A stretch of 64,000 nucleotides of DNA. Origin: Spinacia oleracea. Its lineage: Eukaryota > Streptophyta > Magnoliopsida > Caryophyllales > Amaranthaceae. The stretch spans positions 1,364,001 to 1,428,000 of the forward strand of contig NC_079490.1 in NCBI RefSeq assembly GCF_020520425.1. Reading direction: 5' to 3'. This document shows, in pieces, positions 61,906 to 64,000 of the stretch (positions are counted from its first letter, which is position 1; the number at the start of each line of letters is the position of its first letter). The translations under genes were made by a program, and so were the position numbers. The notes beneath the pieces were generated by a model. The model ran no database searches. It was not told the origin of the DNA and saw only the letters and a list, made by a program, of their open reading frames with translations.

Positions 61906-63961
61906 AGGTATACAGGAGATGTGTGGCATTGAGTGAGGTATGGTTGTAAGTGAGGATTCCTTAACAACTCTGCAGCCTGTTAATGACAAAGAAAAATGTG
62001 TAATCTTTATCAGATAATGATCATAAGTTATGCTACTTTGAACTGTATTCATGCTAGACAAAGGGTTAAATTCTGTTAATTACCATGATAAATGTGTAAT
62101 CTTTATCAGATAATGATCATAAGTTATGTTACTTAATTTGGACTGTAATCAACTAATCATGCTAGACACGGGTACTTGAGGTGAAATGAAGAGTCAGAGT
62201 CATGTAAGTCAAGGGTTCCTTAACAACTCTTCAGTCTGTTATACATCAGTTAAATTCTGTTAATTACCATGATAAATGTGTAATCTTTATCAGTTAATGA
62301 TCATAAGTTATGTTACTTTGGACTGTATTTATGCTAGACACGGGTACTTGAGGTGAAATGAAGAGTCGGAGTAAAATTGGGACTGGGTCAAAGGGCTTTA
62401 GCCCGACCCAACCCATAACAAATTCTAGCTTAGCCCAGCCCGCACGGCCCGTAAAACTTCAACCCGGCCCGTTGAACAGGTCTACTCATAAGGTAGATAA
62501 AGGATTCCTTAACAACTCTACAGCCTATTAGTCATCAGTTAAATTCTGTCAATTACCATGATAAATATGTAATCTTTATCAGATTAATGATCATAAGTTA
62601 TGTTACTCAGATTGTGTATGCATGCTAGTGGCTTAACAACTCTGTAGCCTGTTAGATATCAATTAAATTCTGTTATTGACCAAGAAAAATGTGTAATCTT
62701 TTATCAGATAATGATCATAAGTTATGTTACTCGAACTGTTGCATGTATGCTAGTTTCTAGACACGGGTACTTGAGGTAAAACAAAAAGTCAATGTAACGT
62801 AAAACATCAGTTAAATTCTGTTAATTACCAAGAAAAATGTGTAATCTTTATCATATAATGATCAGAAGTTATGTTACTCGAACTGTTGTATACTTGTATG
62901 CATGCTAGTTTCTAGACACGGGTATTTGAGGTGAAATAAAAAGTAAATATAATGTAAAACATCAGTTAAATTCTGTTAATTACCAAAAAAAATGTGTAAT
63001 CTTTATCAGATAATGATCAGTATTCAATAAGGATTCCTACTTACTGTTGGTCTGTGTTCTGGGTTTTTCCTCAACATGGTCTTGATCAAACGTTTCCTGC
63101 ATATTAGCAATCAAACCAACCTGAATTTATCAGTAAAATAATCTGCAAAAATGGATCATTTAGTTCATTTTGATTGAGATAATGTTGAATTTTATGTCAA
63201 CTTACAAAGTAGGAGAATAAGAAGTTGGTAGTGGGGAGATAGTAGACCGGTTTATCTTGTTCACTAGCGCGGCCATATCCTGAGATAAGTTCAGTTAAGT
63301 TCAGATAATATAAGTTCAAAAAAAATAATTTTTTTTCAGACATTTTCCAACACAAATATGTTTATTTCAAACAAAATAAGTTTTTATCAGAGAAAATAAG
63401 TTCAGTTAAGTTCATATAAGTTCATATAATATAAGTTCAGTCAAAATAAGTCGAATAGAACGGAGCCTGAAAGTACAAAGTGCATGAATAATAACAGTAA
63501 GCAGATTTAAGTGCAGATTACCGGTGCCCTGAATGCAGGTTGATGTGCTGCTATTTCAAACATGCAACAGCCTGTAAACATTGCCAAATACACACTTAAA
63601 ATCGAGTTAATCAGGATTAATCAAGCTAATCATCTGTTAAGTATATAATGATTTCCCACCTAAGGACCATATATCAGACTTGTAACCATAGGGCAATTCT
63701 GCAAGAAGTTCAGGACACATGTAGTTTGGACTGCCTACCATCTGTTTCAATAATCAGTTTAATCAGTTAAATTCAGTTTAATCAGTTGAAAATACAAAAA
63801 TGTTTGCAGGAAGAAAATTTAGAGTATGAGATGATACCGGGAATTTATCAGTTTAATCAGTTGAAATACAAAAACGTTTGCAGGAAGAAAATTTAGAGTA
63901 TGAGATGATACCGAGAATGCAAGATCATCTTTGCTTAATAGTTTTGCTAGGCCAAAATCAC
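61906..63961 (-). CDS. NEK (NIMA-related) protein kinase, partial, interrupted by the copia LTR
   Basis: Six exons are read on the minus strand: 63912-63961, 63660-63741, 63522-63571, 63206-63279, 63045-63096 and 61976 down to 61906. All junctions are AG/GT and the frame stays open. They encode the C-terminal half of a plant NEK catalytic domain: [17 protein letters not shown] (DFG loop), [20 protein letters not shown] (activation segment with APE-equivalent CPE), [48 protein letters not shown] and [17 protein letters not shown]. Upstream exons lie beyond the right edge. After SPVYL the reading runs straight into the LTR, where relatives continue with SPVFLP. The kinase core is retained but the non-kinase tail, which plant NEKs use for microtubule-related roles, is cut off. 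The tail was not found left of the element. The allele may be dead or may express a truncated kinase. Confidence 0.85.
61953..63020 (-). repeat. Tandem array in the NEK intron copying the 3' splice site
   Basis: About seven related units of ~100-290 bp carry AAATGTGTAATCTTTATCAG, AATGATCATAAGTTATGTTA and ACACGGGTACTTGAGGT. Four of them (near 61953-61978, 62207-62233, 62504-62532 and 62634-62656) also carry, on the minus strand, an AG acceptor followed by a version of GCTGCAGAGTTGTTAAGG, the start of the last exon. A GC-rich insertion (62370-62485) interrupts one unit. Confidence 0.9.
63285..63467. mobile_element. Partial MITE (GGCTCCGTTCTATTCGAC family) in a NEK intron
   Basis: The right end, AAGTCGAATAGAACGGAGCC, is intact and preceded by GTTCAGTTAAGTTCA words. 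The left terminus is not recognisable. Same family as 24759-24965 and 27442-27696. Confidence 0.7.
63777..63924 (-). repeat. 74-bp tandem duplication including a NEK splice donor
   Basis: GTTTAATCAGTTGAAA followed by GTTTGCAGGAAGAAAATTTA and GAGTATGAGATGATACCG occurs twice in succession. On the minus strand both copies contain (C/T)CGGTATCATCTC, so the donor of the exon 63912-63961 is present twice. Confidence 0.9.
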
Positions 63962-64000
63962 CTGAATTTCAGAATATAATGTCAGAAAAACAACTCAAAA

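Overview
The window is plant nuclear DNA, almost certainly from a eudicot. The genes have GT-AG introns, the intergenic DNA is AT-rich, and there are many small plant-type DNA transposons (Stowaway, Tourist, CACTA, hAT/MULE-like), a Ty3/gypsy fossil and a Ty1/copia element. All gene products are plant types: PLETHORA AP2 factor, A20/AN1 stress-associated proteins, eL27, a PRELI-domain protein and a plant NEK kinase. The Caryophyllales (beet, spinach or quinoa relatives) are a guess from the overall repeat style, not a demonstrated assignment.

Layout. 1-4.4 kb is an old, heavily broken Ty3/gypsy chromovirus. 4.4-13.7 kb is repeat-rich intergenic DNA with one relic LRR-kinase exon and one exon-like 5' end. 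At 13.7-14.3 kb (minus) lies a SAP5-like AN1 zinc-finger gene whose A20 finger is largely missing. After 5.5 kb of AT-rich DNA with MITEs comes an eight-exon PLETHORA1/2-type gene (19.9-25.4 kb, minus; 603 codons assembled from clear splice sites, including a 9-nt microexon). 25.5-42 kb is gene-free but contains several tandem arrays, a mini-CACTA element and well-preserved Stowaway MITEs. A ribosomal protein eL27 gene (minus, 42.0-42.5 kb) and a PRELI/MSF1 gene (plus, 44.2-46.9 kb) are divergent neighbours. A typical A20/AN1 SAP gene with a 2.3-kb 5'UTR intron sits on the minus strand at 50.8-53.9 kb. A Ty1/copia element with one long open pol frame and a 3' LTR fills 57.5-61.9 kb. Its LTR abuts, and appears to interrupt, an exon of a NEK-type kinase gene that runs in from the right edge on the minus strand.

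The genes are unrelated housekeeping or developmental genes and do not form a pathway. The unifying feature is structural. At least a dozen places carry 2-7 local tandem copies of a 70-375 bp segment, many of them inside introns or 5'UTR introns. In the NEK gene this process copied a 3' splice site together with the start of the following exon. No unknown multigene system is evident. The most informative objects are the NEK/copia locus, the A20-depleted SAP gene and the intron duplications.
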